Below, one piece after another: positions 51,158 to 59,471 of a DNA stretch of 64,000 nt. The stretch lies in NCBI RefSeq assembly GCF_019679455.1, contig NZ_JAIEZQ010000001.1:496001-560000 (forward strand), written 5' to 3'. Under the pieces are notes generated by a model. The model did not search any database. It was not told the origin of the DNA and saw only the letters and a program-made list of their open reading frames with translations. The DNA comes from Nocardioides jiangsuensis (GTDB lineage: Bacteria; Actinomycetota; Actinomycetes; Propionibacteriales; Nocardioidaceae). Every line of letters starts with the position of its first letter. Within the stretch, counting starts at the first letter, position 1. Both the position numbers and the translations under genes were made by a program.

Positions 51158-52159
51158 GTGACCTCAGTGCACGAGCAGACCAGCGGGGCGGGGCGGGCCG
51201 AAGGGTCGGACCTCGACACGCTGGCGCGGGTCACCGGCCGGATCCGGGCGAGCATCGAGAAGGTGATCGAGGGCAAGCCGGAGGTCGCGCGGCTCGCGAT
51301 CGTCGTGCTGCTCGCCGAGGGTCACCTGCTCATCGAGGACGTCCCGGGTGTCGGCAAGACCATGCTCAGCAAGACGCTGGCCCGCTCCATCGACTGCTCG
51401 GTGCGCCGCATCCAGTTCACCCCCGACCTGCTGCCCTCCGACGTCACCGGCGTCTCGGTGTTCAACCAGGACACCCGCGAGTTCGAGTTCCGGCCCGGCG
51501 GCATCTTCGCCAACATCGTGGTCGGCGACGAGATCAACCGCGCCTCCCCCAAGACGCAGTCCGCCCTCCTCGAGTGCATGGAGGAGCGGCAGGTCACGGT
51601 GGACGGGTCGACGTACCACCTCGACGCTCCGTTCCTGGTGATCGCGACCCAGAACCCGATCGAGATGGAGGGCACCTACGCGCTGCCCGAGGCGCAGCGG
51701 GACCGGTTCATGGCCCGGGTCTCGATGGGCTACCCGGTCGAGGCCGCGGAGATCGCGATGCTCGACTCGCACACCCGCAGCAACCCGCTCGAGGACCTCG
51801 AGCCGGTGACCGACGCCGGGGAGATCCGGAAGCTGATCGACATCGTCAACCGGGTGCACGTGGCCGAGCCCGTGCAGCGCTACGCGGTCGCCCTGACCAC
51901 CGCGACCCGCCGCTCCCCCGAACTGATGCTCGGCGCCTCCCCGCGCGCCACCCTGCACCTGGTGCGGGCGGCCAAGGCGTACGCCGCGATGGCCGGCCGC
52001 GACTACGTGATCCCCGACGACGTGCAGGGCCTCGCCGTGCAGGTCCTCGCGCACCGGCTGCTGCCCACCGTCGAGGCGTCGATGAGCGGCCGCACCACCG
52101 AGGTGGCCCTCAACCAGATCATCGCCGGCGTCGCGATGCCGGAGAGCCGACGCGGCTGA
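51158..52159 (+). CDS. MoxR family AAA+ ATPase
   Basis: Chaperone-like ATPase, usually acting with VWA/DUF58 proteins. 333 aa from GTG 51158. Walker A DVPGVGKTMLSKTLA (about 62-76), Walker B FANIVVGDEINRASPKTQSALLECMEERQVTVDG (about 118-150), sensor 1 FLVIATQNPIEMEGTYALPEAQRDRFM, C-terminal lid with GASPRATLHLVRAAKAYAAMAGRDYVIPDD. First gene of moxR-DUF58-tgpA, divergent from the dcw cluster. Confidence 0.95.
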   Translation: MTSVHEQTSGAGRAEGSDLDTLARVTGRIRASIEKVIEGKPEVARLAIVVLLAEGHLLIEDVPGVGKTMLSKTLARSIDCSVRRIQFTPDLLPSDVTGVSVFNQDTREFEFRPGGIFANIVVGDEINRASPKTQSALLECMEERQVTVDGSTYHLDAPFLVIATQNPIEMEGTYALPEAQRDRFMARVSMGYPVEAAEIAMLDSHTRSNPLEDLEPVTDAGEIRKLIDIVNRVHVAEPVQRYAVALTTATRRSPELMLGASPRATLHLVRAAKAYAAMAGRDYVIPDDVQGLAVQVLAHRLLPTVEASMSGRTTEVALNQIIAGVAMPESRRG

Positions 52160-52172
52160 CAGGGGTCCGGAC

Positions 52173-53471
52173 ATGCGCGAGGCACTCTCCGCGATGACCA
52201 CTCGGGGTCGCGCGTTCCTGGCCGCGGGGATCACCGCGGCGGTCTGCGCGATCCTCCTCGGCCAGGAGGACCTGCTCCGGATCGGCGCGCTGCTGGTGCT
52301 GCTGCCGCTGGTGACCGCATTCTTCCTCGGCCGCAGCAAGTACCGCCTGGGCCTGGTCCGGTCGGTCAGCCCGTCGCAGGTGGCCGCCGGGCAGCAGGCG
52401 CGCGTGCAGCTCGACCTGACCAACGACGGCCGGATGCCCACGGGGCTCCTGCTGCTCGAGGACCAGCTCCCCTACGTGCTCGGCACCCGGCCCCGCTTCG
52501 TGGTCGACAAGATGGGTCCGCGCTGGCGCCGCACGGTGGGGTACGTCGTCCGCTCCGACGTCCGCGGGAAGTTCTCCATCGGCCCGATGACGGTCCGGCT
52601 CAGCGACCCGTTCGGCCTGGTGGAGCTGACCCGCGCCTTCCACTCCACGACGTCCCTGGTGGTGACGCCGCGGATCTCGCCGCTGCCCCCGATCCCGCTG
52701 TCCGGGGCCTGGACCGGCTCCGGGGACAACCGGCCGCGGGCGTTCGCGAGCGGCAGCGCCGAGGACGTGACCGTGCGCGAGTACCGTCGCGGCGACGACC
52801 TGCGCCGGGTGCACTGGCGCAGCAGCGCCCACGTCGGTGAGCTGATGGTGCGCCGCGAGGAGCAGCCCTGGCAGTCCCGGGCCACGCTGTTCCTCGACAA
52901 CCGGAGGTCCACCCACCGCGGCAGCGGTGCCGCCTCCTCCCTCGAGCACGCGGTGTCGGTCACCGCGTCCATCGCGGTCCACCTCGTCCAGCGCGGCTTC
53001 GTGGTCCGGCTGGTCACCGCCGCCGGCGAGGAGCAGGGCGGCTCGTGGCACGAGCGCGGCGGTGTCGCGGCTGAGACCGGCCCGCTGCTCGAGGCGCTCG
53101 CCGTGGTCACCGAGGTCGACCGCACGCACCTGGACACGCGGTGGCTCCAGGACGTCGGGCACTCCGGCCTGCTCGTCGCCGTCCTCGGCGCCGTCGACGA
53201 CCAGGACAAGGGCGCGCTCTCCCGGATGCGTCACTCCGCGGCGAGCGCGATGGCCGTCGCCCTCGACGTCGACCGCTGGGCGCGGACCCGGGACGCCCGC
53301 GCCGACGGCGACCAGGACGGCCCGGGCGCCGCCTGGCTCAAGGCGCACGGCTGGAAGGCGGCCACCGCACGGCCCGACGTCCCCGTCTCGACCACCTGGC
53401 AGGAGCTCGGCGTGGCCGGACGCAGCAAGGGCGCCCGGGTCCCCCGCTCGGTCGGCGGGAGGCTGTCGTGA
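52173..53471 (+). CDS. DUF58 domain protein
   Basis: Partner of MoxR ATPases, role unclear. 432 aa. Two N-terminal transmembrane helices (about 14-32 and 34-52), a beta-rich part, and the DUF58 signature VREYRRGDDLRRVHWRSSAHVGELMVRREE (about 204-233) followed by a VWA-like fold (TLFLDNRRS). ATG 52173 after AGGGG; ATG 52194 is possible. Stop overlaps tgpA by GTGA. Confidence 0.93.
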   Translation: MREALSAMTTRGRAFLAAGITAAVCAILLGQEDLLRIGALLVLLPLVTAFFLGRSKYRLGLVRSVSPSQVAAGQQARVQLDLTNDGRMPTGLLLLEDQLPYVLGTRPRFVVDKMGPRWRRTVGYVVRSDVRGKFSIGPMTVRLSDPFGLVELTRAFHSTTSLVVTPRISPLPPIPLSGAWTGSGDNRPRAFASGSAEDVTVREYRRGDDLRRVHWRSSAHVGELMVRREEQPWQSRATLFLDNRRSTHRGSGAASSLEHAVSVTASIAVHLVQRGFVVRLVTAAGEEQGGSWHERGGVAAETGPLLEALAVVTEVDRTHLDTRWLQDVGHSGLLVAVLGAVDDQDKGALSRMRHSAASAMAVALDVDRWARTRDARADGDQDGPGAAWLKAHGWKAATARPDVPVSTTWQELGVAGRSKGARVPRSVGGRLS

Positions 53472-55885
53472 GCAAGGTCCACCTCGGCTGGCCGGGCACC
53501 ACCTCGGCGTCCCTCCTCGCCGCCCTCACCACGTGGATCGCACTGTGGGCCTGGGCCGGCTTCGTGGAGCGCCCCAGCGGCTTCCTGGTCCCGCTCTTCG
53601 GCGTGGGGCTGCTGGTGGCGGCGACCGGGATGCTGCTGCGCTCGGCACGCGTCCCCAGCCTGCTCACCGCGCTGGGCCAGGCGGGGGTGGTCGCGCTGTG
53701 GCTGCACCACCGCTGGGCGGAGGATCTCGCCCTCGGCGGCTGGATCCCCACCGACGAGTCCATGGCCCGGTTCGGCGAGGTGCTCCGTGACAGCGTCACC
53801 GCCGCGCAGAGCTACGCCGCGCCGGTGTCGGCCTCGGTGCCGGAGATCTACCCGCTGCTCATCGTCACCGGTGCGGCCGCGGTCGTGCTGGTCGACTTCA
53901 TCGCCTGCGGGCTGCGCCGGGTGCCGGTCGCCGGGCTCCCCCTCCTCGCGGTCTACACCGCCCCCGCGTCCATCCTCGACGGCGGCGTGCCGTGGTGGGG
54001 CTTCGTCGCCGGGGCGATGAGCTTCCTGTTCCTGCTCGCCGGCGACGAGGGACGGCGGCTGTCCCACTGGGGACGCCAGATCTCCCACAGCGACCGGGTC
54101 TTCGACACCCTCGGGACCCGCGTGAGCACGGAGACGGTGCGTGCCTCGGCCCGCAAGATCGGACTCACCGCGACCGGGCTGGCCGTGCTGGTCCCGATCT
54201 TCGTGCCGACCTTCAGCGGCACCCTCTTCGACGGGAGCGGCCCCGGCGGGGACGGGGACGGCGACGCGGTGGCCATCGACAACCCGATGGCCGACCTCAA
54301 GCGGGACCTGGTGCGCGGACGCGACGTGGACGTCCTCGACGTCTACACGGTCACCGGCGACCCGACGTACCTGCGGGTCTCGGTGCTCGACTCGTTCGAC
54401 GGCGAGACCTGGAAGCCCTCGGACCGCGAGATCCCCGCGGAGCAGCGCGCCGAGGGCCGGCTCCCCCGACCGCCCGGCCTGAGCTCGGGGGTGACGCGGC
54501 GGGAGGTGACCTTCCAGATCCGGGCCCGCGACACCTTCGACTCGCAGTGGCTGCCGGCGCCGTACCCGGTGTCCTCGATCGAGGCCCGCGGCGACTGGCG
54601 CTACGACACCGACACCTTCGACTTCATCAGCGCCGCCGAGGGACAGAGCACCGTCGGGCTGGAGTACGACCTCTCGGCGCTCCAGGTGGAGGCGCTCGCG
54701 AGCACCCTCGCGAGCTCCGGCCCCTCGCCCGAGAACATCTTCACGCCCTACACCGACCTGCCGGACAACCTGTCCGACCGGGTGCCGCGCCTGGCCCGCG
54801 AGGTGACCGCCGGCGCGACGAGCCGCTTCGAGAAGGCGGTCCGGCTCCAGGACTGGTTCCGCGAGGACGGCGGCTTCCGCTACTCGCTCACCGAGCGGGG
54901 ACCGGGCAACAGCACCGACGACCTGCTCGACTTCCTGAGCCCCGACGGCCGGGTCGGCTACTGCGAGCAGTTCGCCGCGTCGATGGCGGTGATGGGCCGG
55001 AGCCTGGGCATCCCGTCCCGGGTGGTGGTCGGCTTCCTGCGCCCGGACAAGGTGGAGGAGGGCCACTACGTCTACAGCGCGCACGACCTGCACGCCTGGC
55101 CGGAGATGTACTTCGATGGCACCGGCTGGCTGCGCTTCGAGCCGACCCCGCAGGACCGCGCCAGGTCCGTGCCGAGCTACACGAACGCGCAGCTGGGCGT
55201 CGATCCCACGGCCGCACCCTCCGCGGCCGCGCCGACGCGCGCCCCCGACGACTTCGACCGGCCGAGCCCGTCGCCCGAGGCGGGCGCCGCCGGCGGGTCG
55301 AACGGCTCCGGCGGCATCGGCCGGGAGCTGCTCACCGGGCTGCTGGTGCTGCTCGGGGCGCTGGGGCTGGCGGTCCTGCCGCGCGCGGCCCGCGGCTGGG
55401 TACGGCGCCGGCGCTGGGCGTCCGCGACCACGCCCGCGGGGGTCGCGGAGGCGGCCTGGGCCGAGCTGCGCGCGAGTGCCCTCGACCTCGGCCTGGGCTG
55501 GGACGACTCGGTCACCCTGCGTACCCGGGCCCGCTCCCTGGCGGCGGCGTTCGGTGCTCCGGCAGCGGACGCCGAGGAGCGGCAGACCCGGTCGCCGGCG
55601 TCCGGCGTCGAGGCCGCACCGGAGGCGGCGCGCGCGCTGGAGCGGCTCGTGCGGTACGTCGAGCGGGCGCGCTACGCCCGGGCGGTGGAGGCCCAGGACG
55701 GTGTCGAGGACGACGTGCTGCTCGTCGTCGGGGCGCTGGGTGACGGTGCGTCCCGCCGGCGGCGGCTGCGGGCCACCTGGTGGCCGACGTCGCTGTTCGA
55801 CCGGAGTTCCTCGCGCGACGCCCGCCGCCGGCGGGCGGCGTCCGGTCCGGCGATCGGCGAGCCCGGCGTCGACCACGCGGTGTAG
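53468..55885 (+). CDS. TgpA-type transglutaminase-like membrane protein
   Basis: 805 aa from GTG 53468. N-terminal half with about seven transmembrane helices (DUF3488-like, to about 240), an extracytoplasmic transglutaminase-like domain, one helix near 620-640, and a C-terminal DUF4129-like cytosolic part. Catalytic Cys499 in VGYCEQFAASMAVMGRSLGIPSRVVVGF, His542 in HDLHAWPEMYFDG with the Asp just after. The triad is intact. In Pseudomonas TgpA is essential and wall-linked; no direct function is known here. Third gene of the coupled operon. Confidence 0.93.
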   Translation: MSKVHLGWPGTTSASLLAALTTWIALWAWAGFVERPSGFLVPLFGVGLLVAATGMLLRSARVPSLLTALGQAGVVALWLHHRWAEDLALGGWIPTDESMARFGEVLRDSVTAAQSYAAPVSASVPEIYPLLIVTGAAAVVLVDFIACGLRRVPVAGLPLLAVYTAPASILDGGVPWWGFVAGAMSFLFLLAGDEGRRLSHWGRQISHSDRVFDTLGTRVSTETVRASARKIGLTATGLAVLVPIFVPTFSGTLFDGSGPGGDGDGDAVAIDNPMADLKRDLVRGRDVDVLDVYTVTGDPTYLRVSVLDSFDGETWKPSDREIPAEQRAEGRLPRPPGLSSGVTRREVTFQIRARDTFDSQWLPAPYPVSSIEARGDWRYDTDTFDFISAAEGQSTVGLEYDLSALQVEALASTLASSGPSPENIFTPYTDLPDNLSDRVPRLAREVTAGATSRFEKAVRLQDWFREDGGFRYSLTERGPGNSTDDLLDFLSPDGRVGYCEQFAASMAVMGRSLGIPSRVVVGFLRPDKVEEGHYVYSAHDLHAWPEMYFDGTGWLRFEPTPQDRARSVPSYTNAQLGVDPTAAPSAAAPTRAPDDFDRPSPSPEAGAAGGSNGSGGIGRELLTGLLVLLGALGLAVLPRAARGWVRRRRWASATTPAGVAEAAWAELRASALDLGLGWDDSVTLRTRARSLAAAFGAPAADAEERQTRSPASGVEAAPEAARALERLVRYVERARYARAVEAQDGVEDDVLLVVGALGDGASRRRRLRATWWPTSLFDRSSSRDARRRRAASGPAIGEPGVDHAV

Positions 55886-55949
55886 GCGGCCGGAGCCGAC
55901 GCCCGCGCGCGGCTCACCCGGCCGGCGCGACACGTCCTCGCAGACGCAG

Positions 55950-55983
55950 AGGTCCCGCTCCGGCTTGCTGCCGGGCGGGACCT
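55950..55983. terminator. Bidirectional terminator after tgpA
   Basis: Arms AGGTCCCGC (55950-55958) and GCGGGACCT (55975-55983), continued by CCGGC/GCCGG with one bulged T. Lies between convergent tgpA and DUF3040. Confidence 0.85.
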
Positions 55984-56019
55984 GGGACGTCGTGGGGATG
56001 TGCCGGGGATGCCGGCTGG

Positions 56020-56472
56020 TTACATGCCGTTGTTGTCGCGCCGGCGGCGCCACCGCTCCTCGAACCGGTGCATCATCGACTGGTGGCCGCCGGACTTGCC
56101 GCGGGGACGCTTCTTGGTCTTGCCGCCCTCGATCACGCTGAGCCCGAAGGCCCCCTCGGGGGTGTCCCGCAGGACCCGCTGCTCCTCGGCGCTCGGCGCG
56201 GCGTTCTGCCCCTTCCAGGCGGTGAGGGCCACCACCGCGGAGCCGAGCATGACCACGAAACCGACGATGCCGACCAGCGTCTGCTGCAGGACCGCACCGG
56301 TCATCAGCACGACGACACCGACCAGGAAGACCCCACCGGCGACATAGGCACGGCGGCGGGCGTTGCGGCGCAGCGACGTACCCCTCAGCGCCGAGGCGAA
56401 CTTGGGGTCCTCGGCCACCAACGCGCGTTCCATCTGCTCGAGCAGACGCAACTCTTCTTCGGAGAGCGGCAC
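56020..56472 (-). CDS. DUF3040 membrane protein
   Basis: Actinobacterial family of unknown role. 150 aa from GTG 56472, which has GGGAGGA upstream and gives the family start VPLSEEELRLLEQMERALVAEDPKFASALRG; a TTG 15 nt earlier is less likely. Two transmembrane helices (about 43-63 and 66-88), then a polar tail ending in the basic HRFEERWRRRRDNNGM. A -10 (TAGACT) lies about 30 bp before the start. Confidence 0.9.
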   Translation of the reverse strand: MPLSEEELRLLEQMERALVAEDPKFASALRGTSLRRNARRRAYVAGGVFLVGVVVLMTGAVLQQTLVGIVGFVVMLGSAVVALTAWKGQNAAPSAEEQRVLRDTPEGAFGLSVIEGGKTKKRPRGKSGGHQSMMHRFEERWRRRRDNNGM

Positions 56473-56502
56473 GGCTTCCTCCCGCAAAATGATCGTGCAA
56501 CA

Positions 56503-56508
56503 AGTCTA
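56503..56508 (-). promoter_or_regulatory. -10 element of the DUF3040 gene
   Basis: TAGACT on the minus strand, 30 bp before GTG 56472, leaving a short leader that holds GGGAGGA. Confidence 0.5.
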
Positions 56509-56692
56509 GGCAGCACATCTGGCACGCGGTACCCGACCTCCAAAAAATCATCTACCACGGCACCAAATGCAACCTCGGCGGGACCTGCGGCGTCCTTGGT
56601 ACGGGTGGGTCGGAGGCAGGTCTCCGGCATCGCGTGAGGCACGACACGTCGGGTCCGCGCGGACGCCCTGCGGGCACCCCGCGCGGTGGCCG

Positions 56693-56811
56693 TATTCTTT
56701 GACACGTTTTGTGGGTGCCGCTCGGGCGCACACACCGCTCGGATGGGCACAGGGCCTGGCCGAACGGGGGAAACCGCCGGTGTCCGCGCCGGCTCAGGCA
56801 CGGAGGCCTAC
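56693..56811 (+). promoter_or_regulatory. Promoter and structured leader of the L,D-transpeptidase
   Basis: TATTCT (56693-56698) is a likely -10. The roughly 105-nt leader can pair GGCCT (56753-56757) with AGGCC (56804-56808), covering the GGAGG ribosome site, and folds a GCCGG/CCGGC hairpin inside. It contains GCCGAACGGGGGAAACCGCC, loosely reminiscent of c-di-AMP (ydaO) leaders that control wall hydrolase genes. Upstream, 56509-56692 shows no gene. Confidence 0.4.
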
Positions 56812-57543
56812 ATGAAGAGATTGCTCAGTGTGGTGGCTGCCCTGGTGATGGGGCTCGGCCTCACCGCCGTGGTCGCCCAGCCGGCGCAGGCCGCGGTCGA
56901 CCTGACCGCGCCGTTCTCGCGCGAGCCGGTGTTCCGCGGCGACGTCGACAAGGACCAGTACAACATCGAGCACGTGTACGACGTGCAGTACCGGCTGCGC
57001 TGGCTCGGCCTGCTCGACGCGACCCCCAACGGCGTGTTCGGCCCGCAGACCGAGCAGGCAGTGAAGCAGTTCCAGCGCAGGCTCGGGCTCAGGGTCACCG
57101 GCCGCGTCACCGCGAACACCTGGGCGCCCCTGATCAAGCGGACCATCCGCGGCAAGGGCGCGGTCCCGAAGGTCTGCCGCACCGACGGCTGGCACGTCTG
57201 CTACGACCGCAAGCGGCACCAGGTCAACCTGTACAAGCACGGCTCGCTGTACAACTCGTGGCTGGTCCGCGGCGGCTCCTACAGCACCCAGACCCGCACC
57301 GGGAACTTCACCGTGCAGTGGCGCGACATCGACCACCGCAGCCGCACCTTCGGCGGCGCGCCGATGCCGTACTCCCAGTTCTTCTCGGGCGGCCAGGCGC
57401 TCCACGGCTCGCGCAACATGATGGACCCGTGGGTCGGGCACAGCCACGGCTGCGTCAACTTCTGGGTCGAGGACGCGCGCCAGCTGTGGAACCTCACGCA
57501 CGACAAGAAGCTGTACGTGCACGTGTACGGCGCCTGGGACTGA
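56812..57543 (+). CDS. Secreted L,D-transpeptidase with peptidoglycan-binding domain
   Basis: Makes 3-3 cross-links in peptidoglycan outside the cell. 243 aa from ATG 56812 (GGAGG upstream). Sec signal peptide 1-27 (KRLLSVVAALVMGLGLTAVV, cleavage after AQA). PG_binding_1 repeat at about 55-108 (YDVQYRLRWLGLLDATPNGVFGPQTEQAVKQFQ). YkuD domain at about 118-240 with His198 and the catalytic SHGCVNF (Ser211-His212-Gly213-Cys214). No lipobox. Ends before a clear terminator. Confidence 0.95.
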   Translation: MKRLLSVVAALVMGLGLTAVVAQPAQAAVDLTAPFSREPVFRGDVDKDQYNIEHVYDVQYRLRWLGLLDATPNGVFGPQTEQAVKQFQRRLGLRVTGRVTANTWAPLIKRTIRGKGAVPKVCRTDGWHVCYDRKRHQVNLYKHGSLYNSWLVRGGSYSTQTRTGNFTVQWRDIDHRSRTFGGAPMPYSQFFSGGQALHGSRNMMDPWVGHSHGCVNFWVEDARQLWNLTHDKKLYVHVYGAWD

Positions 57544-57569
57544 CCGGTCCCCCACCACCGCACACAGGA

Positions 57570-57597
57570 GCGGGCCCCGGAGTCATCCGGGGCCCGC
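57570..57597. terminator. Terminator after the L,D-transpeptidase
   Basis: A 12-bp perfect stem (57570-57581 with 57586-57597) with loop GTCA, followed by TTCGTCGTCC. Serves the plus-strand gene, and probably the convergent VOC gene. Confidence 0.88.
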
Positions 57598-57633
57598 TTC
57601 GTCGTCCCACCCGGCGTACGGCGCGGCCGGCCG

Positions 57634-58020
57634 TCACGGCGCGGGGTGGCCGGGGTCGGCCACCACGTCGAGCTCGTGTCCCTCCGGGTCGGTCATCGGC
57701 TGCCACCAGACCCCGATGTCGTCGAGCAGGTCGGTGACCGGCTCGCCGACCCGGCGCCCGCCGAGGCTCTCCAGCCTGTCCACGAGGGCGGGCACCCCGA
57801 GCCCGAACGGCGGGTGCACGTCGAGGTGCATCCGGTTCTTGCCGGCCTTCGGCTCGGTGACCTGCTGGAGGATGAGCACCGGCCCGGGCGGCTCGCCGGC
57901 GGCCGGCTCGAGCACCTCGAAGCCGGGGACGCTGGCGGCGTGGACGTAGCCGAGCGCGGCGCACCAGAACTCCACGAGCCCGCGCGCGTCGAGGCAGTCG
58001 AGGACAACGGAGACTCTCAT
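57634..58020 (-). CDS. VOC (glyoxalase-like) family protein
   Basis: Function unknown; vicinal oxygen chelate fold. 128 aa. VSVVLDCLDARGLVEFWCAALGYV (about 3-26), GPVLILQQVTEPKAGKNRMHLDVHPP with a possible metal His (about 46-71), and WWQPMTDPEGHELDVVADPG with the final Glu/Asp ligands (about 105-124), which fits the Glyoxalase_6 subtype. ATG 58020 overlaps the end of a 5-codon upstream ORF by ATGA; that ORF has a leaderless promoter. Confidence 0.88.
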   Translation of the reverse strand: MRVSVVLDCLDARGLVEFWCAALGYVHAASVPGFEVLEPAAGEPPGPVLILQQVTEPKAGKNRMHLDVHPPFGLGVPALVDRLESLGGRRVGEPVTDLLDDIGVWWQPMTDPEGHELDVVADPGHPAP

Positions 58021-58046
58021 CGGGCGGCTCCCATGGGCCCAGCCTA
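58017..58046 (-). promoter_or_regulatory. Leaderless promoter and 5-codon upstream ORF of the VOC gene
   Basis: TAGGCT (-10, 58041-58046) lies six bases before ATG 58034, which opens ATG-GGA-GCC-GCC-CGA-TGA (MGAAR); its TGA (58017-58019) overlaps the VOC ATG (58018-58020). Translation of the VOC gene may depend on reinitiation. Confidence 0.45.
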
Positions 58047-58199
58047 GGGAGAACCGGCCTCCCGCGGCACGGGATCGGCGCCCTCGCGCCCAGGTCGTCG
58101 CTCAGGCGACGTCGGCGGCGGTCTCGAGCGTCGTCCGCAGGACGAGCCGGTCGTCGCGGCTCCGCGAGCGAGAGCTGCGCGAGCGCCTCCCGGGGAAGG

Positions 58200-59411
58200 T
58201 CAGGGCCTCCCCTCCCCGAGGAGGGTGGCCGGTCGGACCGCCTGCGCCCCGAAGCGCAGCGTGGCCCGGTCGACGGCCTGGTCGGCCTCGGACCAGCCGC
58301 TCTCGCGGGCGCCGAGCACCAGCTGCCGCTGGACCGCGGCGCGCGGCAGCAGCCCCTCCATCCGCACCCCGACCAGCCGGAGCCGGGCCCGCTGGAGCCC
58401 GAGCGCGGTGAACAGGTCGGCCGCGGTCTGGTAGATCTCCTGGGTCACGTCGGTGGCGTCGCCCAGGGTGCGGGAGCGGGTGATCGTGGTGAAGTCGGCG
58501 AACCGGACCCGCAGCGTCACCGTCCGGCCGGCCACCCGTGCGGTGCGCATCCGACCGGCGACCTTCGCCGACAGCCGGAGGATCTCGCGCAGGATCACCT
58601 CGGGGTCGTCTGTGTCGCGGCCGAAGGTCTCGTCGGCGCCCATGCTCTTGTCGGGCTCGTCCGCCCCCCGGCGGGGGGTGACCACCCGGCGGTCCTGCCC
58701 CCACGCGAGCTGGTGCAGCTGCGCGCCGAGCGAGGCCCCCACCGCCCGCTGCAGGGTGGCCAGCGGGGTGTGCGCGATGTCGCCGACCGTCATCAGCCCG
58801 AGCCGGTTCAGCATCTGGGTGGTCTTCTCGCCCACCCCCCACAGCTCACCGACGTCGAGCGGGTGCAGGAACGCGGTCACCGACTGCGGCGGGACCACGA
58901 CCACCCCGTCGGGCTTGGCGCGCCGGCTCGCCAACTTGGCGACCGCGACGGTGCTCGCCACCCCGACCGAGCAGGTGATCCCCTGCTCGTCGTAGATCCG
59001 GGCGCGCAGCTGCTCGGCGATGGTGTACGGCGACCCGAGCCGGCGTACCGACCCCGACACGTCGAGGAACGCCTCGTCGAGGGAGAGCGCCTCGACGAGC
59101 GGGGTGACCTGGCGGAAGTTCTCCATCACCGAGGAGGAGACGGCGGTGAAGGTCGCGAACTCGGGCGGGATCACCACCGCCTGCGGGCAGAGCCGGCGGG
59201 CCCGGGTCATCGGCATCGCCGAGCGGACGCCGTACTCCCGGGCGAGGTAGTTCGCCGACAGCACCACCCCGCGGTGCCCGCCGCCCACGATGACCGGCAC
59301 GTCCTGCAGGTCGGGGCGGTCGCGCACGGCCACCGACGCGTAGAACGCGTCCATGTCCACGTGCAGGATCGGGCACTCGCGGGAGGCCGCCGCCAGGTCG
59401 CGCGGGCTCAT
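58200..59411 (-). CDS. dinB: DNA polymerase IV (Y family)
   Basis: Lesion-bypass polymerase. 403 aa. Catalytic Asp in HVDMDAFYASV (Asp19, Asp21) and the acidic pair in ALSLDEAFLDVSG (about 108-120). Steric region VIVGGGHRGVVLSANYLAREYGVRSAMP. HhH region WGVGEKTTQMLNRLGLMTVGDIA, then the little finger. QLVLG in AVQRQLVLGARE (near 358) matches the beta-clamp motif of E. coli Pol IV. Last gene of the dnaE2-methyltransferase-dinB series. The 152 bp between 58047 and 58199 shows no gene that I can support. Confidence 0.96.
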   Translation of the reverse strand: MSPRDLAAASRECPILHVDMDAFYASVAVRDRPDLQDVPVIVGGGHRGVVLSANYLAREYGVRSAMPMTRARRLCPQAVVIPPEFATFTAVSSSVMENFRQVTPLVEALSLDEAFLDVSGSVRRLGSPYTIAEQLRARIYDEQGITCSVGVASTVAVAKLASRRAKPDGVVVVPPQSVTAFLHPLDVGELWGVGEKTTQMLNRLGLMTVGDIAHTPLATLQRAVGASLGAQLHQLAWGQDRRVVTPRRGADEPDKSMGADETFGRDTDDPEVILREILRLSAKVAGRMRTARVAGRTVTLRVRFADFTTITRSRTLGDATDVTQEIYQTAADLFTALGLQRARLRLVGVRMEGLLPRAAVQRQLVLGARESGWSEADQAVDRATLRFGAQAVRPATLLGEGRP

Positions 59412-59471
59412 CGCCGCACCCCCGGGACCCCGGGGACGGGACGGACTGGGGACGGCCCGGGGCCGGCCGGG

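Noticed and set aside
58102-58199. A small gene after dinB
   Set aside because: The open frame is an extension of a wrong-frame reading of dinB, with no start or ribosome site of its own.
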